58,877 bases of DNA from Monosporascus cannonballus (lineage: Eukaryota > Ascomycota > Sordariomycetes > Xylariales), in assembly GCA_004154925.1 (NCBI GenBank), contig QJNS01000360.1, positions 1 to 58,877 of the forward strand, written 5' to 3'. The first letter of the stretch is position 1; each line of letters starts with the position of its first letter. Under the pieces are notes generated by a model. The model had not been told where the DNA came from, ran no database searches, and saw only the letters and a program-made list of their open reading frames with translations. The position numbers and the translations under genes were made by a program. Shown piece after piece: positions 56,301 through 58,877 of this stretch.

Positions 56301-58785
56301 TATTAATTAAAAAATTGGAGTTTATTTCAGTTATAAGTTGAAAATTCGTACAAAGTTTTCATATTTTCAAAAACTTAACTAGAAAAAAAATAGTTTTCGA
56401 TATACTTAATACGTACAATAACTTTTATATTACTCATAACATTTTAAAGGCTGTAAAAAATTCTGTTTCTAAATTTTAAAAAGCCTAACAGGTGGTTAAT
56501 CGAAATATTAAAATTCGAGAATAAGAAAACTTGGAAATAAAGCTAGAATTAATCGTAAATTTTAACCCTTAGAAATATTCCTAATTCGGAAAATAAAGTC
56601 CAGGAAAGCGTTTAAAAACGATATTTAGCTATGCGTTAAAACCGAGATTTAATTACTTGCTAAAAATATCGAAATTGCAAAATTTTCGAAGATTTATTGC
56701 AAAAAAAAGGTACGAAAAAAACTTTCTAGGAACTATATTTAACGAGGCCCATAACTATATTACTTTATTTGCTTATATTTAAAATCAGGATCGAAATTGA
56801 AATTAATATAAACAATTTCAACAATTAAAAACATTTTACATCTCGTATATATAAGATTAAAAAGAAAACAAAAAATAATTATAAATACTTAATTATAAAA
56901 CGAAAAGTTACGGAAATAAAAAGGATCTTAATAATATTAAAACAATAACATTCGTTCGATAAATGTTACCGTAATTTACGGAAATAACGAAATATATTTA
57001 AAATTAAATCAAAATTAAAAAATTATTTATTTATTTCTATTACTGCAGTATACGACAAAATAAGAATATAAAAAGCTATATATTTTCTATATAATAATCG
57101 CAGTAAAAGTATTACCAAAAAATGCAAAACTGTTAGCCGTTATATTTAACAAATCTAAAATTTACAGAGATTAATTAATTAAACCGCCTTAGTTTTAAAA
57201 GGATTTCGAAAAATATCTCTTAAAGTACGTCTTTAGAAAAATATTAAAAAATCGAAGTATTTATAAGGCATAAAATATAAAAGAAAATACTGATTATATA
57301 AGCCGAATTTAAATTAATTTTTTAAAATAAATATTTATGTATAAATTCGACAGAAATAAATAATTAAAACGTAATAAGTTACGTATTTATATATACGATA
57401 ATTTGTATAAAATCAATTTGCTTATTAATACATATGTTATTATATTTACGGCCGAAATTTTTACAAGAATTGTAGTTGCAACTATAATATATAATTTCGA
57501 AATTCGTTAATTTAGTATTAAATATTTTTTAAATATTTTTCGTAAAAAATAAACTAAAATAACTTATATATTTTCGGGCGATATTAAAAAACGAGATATA
57601 TATAAAATTCGAACGAACGTTATATAAATTTAAAAATTTAGTTTTATTATGGTATTGAAAATCTTTTTTATTTTATTAAAACAAGGCTTATTTTATTTTC
57701 AAAAAATCCGTACTTATTTTACAACAAATAGCGTACGTTTATTTTTATATTTTTATTAATAATTTATAAATCTTTTTATTGCCGAAAATATTAGCGTAAA
57801 ATTAACGAATTAATCGTCACGCTAAAAAAATCTAAGTAAAAAGTTAAAACGAAATAAACTAATTACTTAATATTTAAATAATTCTAACAAAGTTATAAAA
57901 ATTAAATTCTTTTAATATATAATTCTTATACTAAAAGAATCGTCACCAATTCTGAACTAAAAAATAATATTTACGTATAGCTTATCTTTTTTAGTATTAA
58001 AGAATTTCTCGTTAATAACGACATAGTTTTTTGAAAGAAATAAGTTAAAAATTATTAAAAGCGTCCAAGTTTTATTTTATACGCAATAATAATAATCTTT
58101 TTATTATTAAAATGTTTAATAATTTATTAGCTAAATATATTAACATTATTAATAAAAAAAATTCGATACCTTTATTATATTTGTTTTTTTTCGTAATTAT
58201 ATATGGAAATACGAATAAAAAACGCAAGTTTATTATTAGTAAAAATATATTATTTGCCAATAATATTAAAATAGGATAATTTGTTCAAAATTATATCATA
58301 TCTTTTTTTTTAAAATATTAATTGTATAAAAAATAATTTATTAAATAACAATAATAATTCTTAGATTAAAAGATACATTATTTACGTTAACATATATATT
58401 TAAAGAGAATTGAACTTTTAAATATTTATTACGCAATTTAAAATTGAAATTAAATTAAAATTAAAACACTTTTTAAAATAATAAAAAAGCGATTAAGTAA
58501 ATAGTAAGAAAACCGGAAGAATTAATATTTAATTATATTATATTGATATATATAATATATAATTACCTTGAAAACAAATCCGTAATTTATATGACGTAAT
58601 CGATTCATTTTTAATTTAAATATTTATTAACGGATCAATAAAATGATTTCTTAAACAATAATGCGAATTTTTTTAATTTGTAAAACATATAGCAAATATA
58701 ATTAGAAAACGCAAAAATAAACGAAATATTTAATATGTTATTAAGCTTTTAAAGCCAATTTTTTAAACTTTTTTTTTTAAAAAAA

Positions 58786-58877
<92 letters not shown>
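53343..58877. repeat. AT-rich, RIP-like degenerate repeat block
   Basis: Over 5.5 kb of very AT-rich DNA. For example 54001-54060 has 9 G/C in 60, against 41 in 60 at 52561-52620. TpA is abundant, CpG persists and CpA/TpG look scarce, which is the pattern left by repeat-induced point mutation (CpA to TpA) on transposons. Stops are dense in all frames. The longest frames are about 60 codons (58260-58072 minus; about 54950-55125 plus) with no recognisable domain. The parent element cannot be named. Such blocks are usually heterochromatic. Confidence 0.8.
58787..58877 (+). repeat. (ATT)30 microsatellite at window end
   Basis: 91 bases of perfect ATT units running to the last base, suggesting an assembly break. 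Confidence 0.95.

Noticed and set aside
1..58877. CRISPR arrays, bacterial operons, prophage or riboswitches
   Set aside because: The DNA is eukaryotic nuclear sequence with spliceosomal introns; no regularly spaced repeats of that kind were seen.

Overview
The window is nuclear DNA of a filamentous ascomycete (Pezizomycotina, most likely a Sordariomycete). The evidence is: short spliceosomal introns of about 45-200 nt with GTNNGT-type donors; fungal-only families (HET-domain pseudogene, Fungal_trans_2-type regulator, Tag1, Ypi1, Get2, Gep3); GC-rich coding DNA; and a terminal AT-rich block that looks damaged by repeat-induced point mutation (RIP). I reconstructed 14 intact protein genes and one pseudogene by joining exons by eye. 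All splice sites are my own readings and have no transcript support.

Left part (1-11.6 kb): possible 5' end of a gene leaving the left edge (weak); Tag1 vacuolar protein (-); ornithine carbamoyltransferase (+) converging on the acetolactate synthase regulatory subunit Ilv6 (-); a nine-exon KH-domain RNA-binding protein (+). Both mitochondrial amino-acid genes have an exact TGACTCA (Gcn4/CPC1-type) site upstream.

Middle (11.6-26.4 kb): HET-domain pseudogene (-); regulator-like gene without a zinc cluster (+); WWOX/retinol-dehydrogenase-like SDR (-); Get2 (-) divergent from the circularly permuted GTPase Gep3 (+); a repeat island at 24.0-25.1 kb containing a MITE-like inverted-repeat element; TRAPPC13-like trafficking subunit (+).

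Right-middle (26.4-53.3 kb): a 6.7-kb stretch with no recognisable gene; a large DENN+C1 protein (+); protein phosphatase-1 inhibitor Ypi1 (-); TMEM135-like membrane protein (-); bHLH factor (+) converging on a DNA polymerase iota-like Y-family polymerase (-); a conserved fungal protein of unknown function (+).

Right end (53.34-58.88 kb): composition drops abruptly to very AT-rich DNA with no genes, finishing inside an (ATT)n microsatellite that is probably a contig end. Most genes are housekeeping, and several serve membrane traffic or organelles (Tag1, Get2, TRAPPC13, DENN) or mitochondria (OTC, Ilv6, Gep3), but nothing suggests one functional cluster. I found no gene-level novel system. 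The least explained parts are the repeat island, the 6.7-kb gene-free stretch, the promoter dyads and the RIP-like block.
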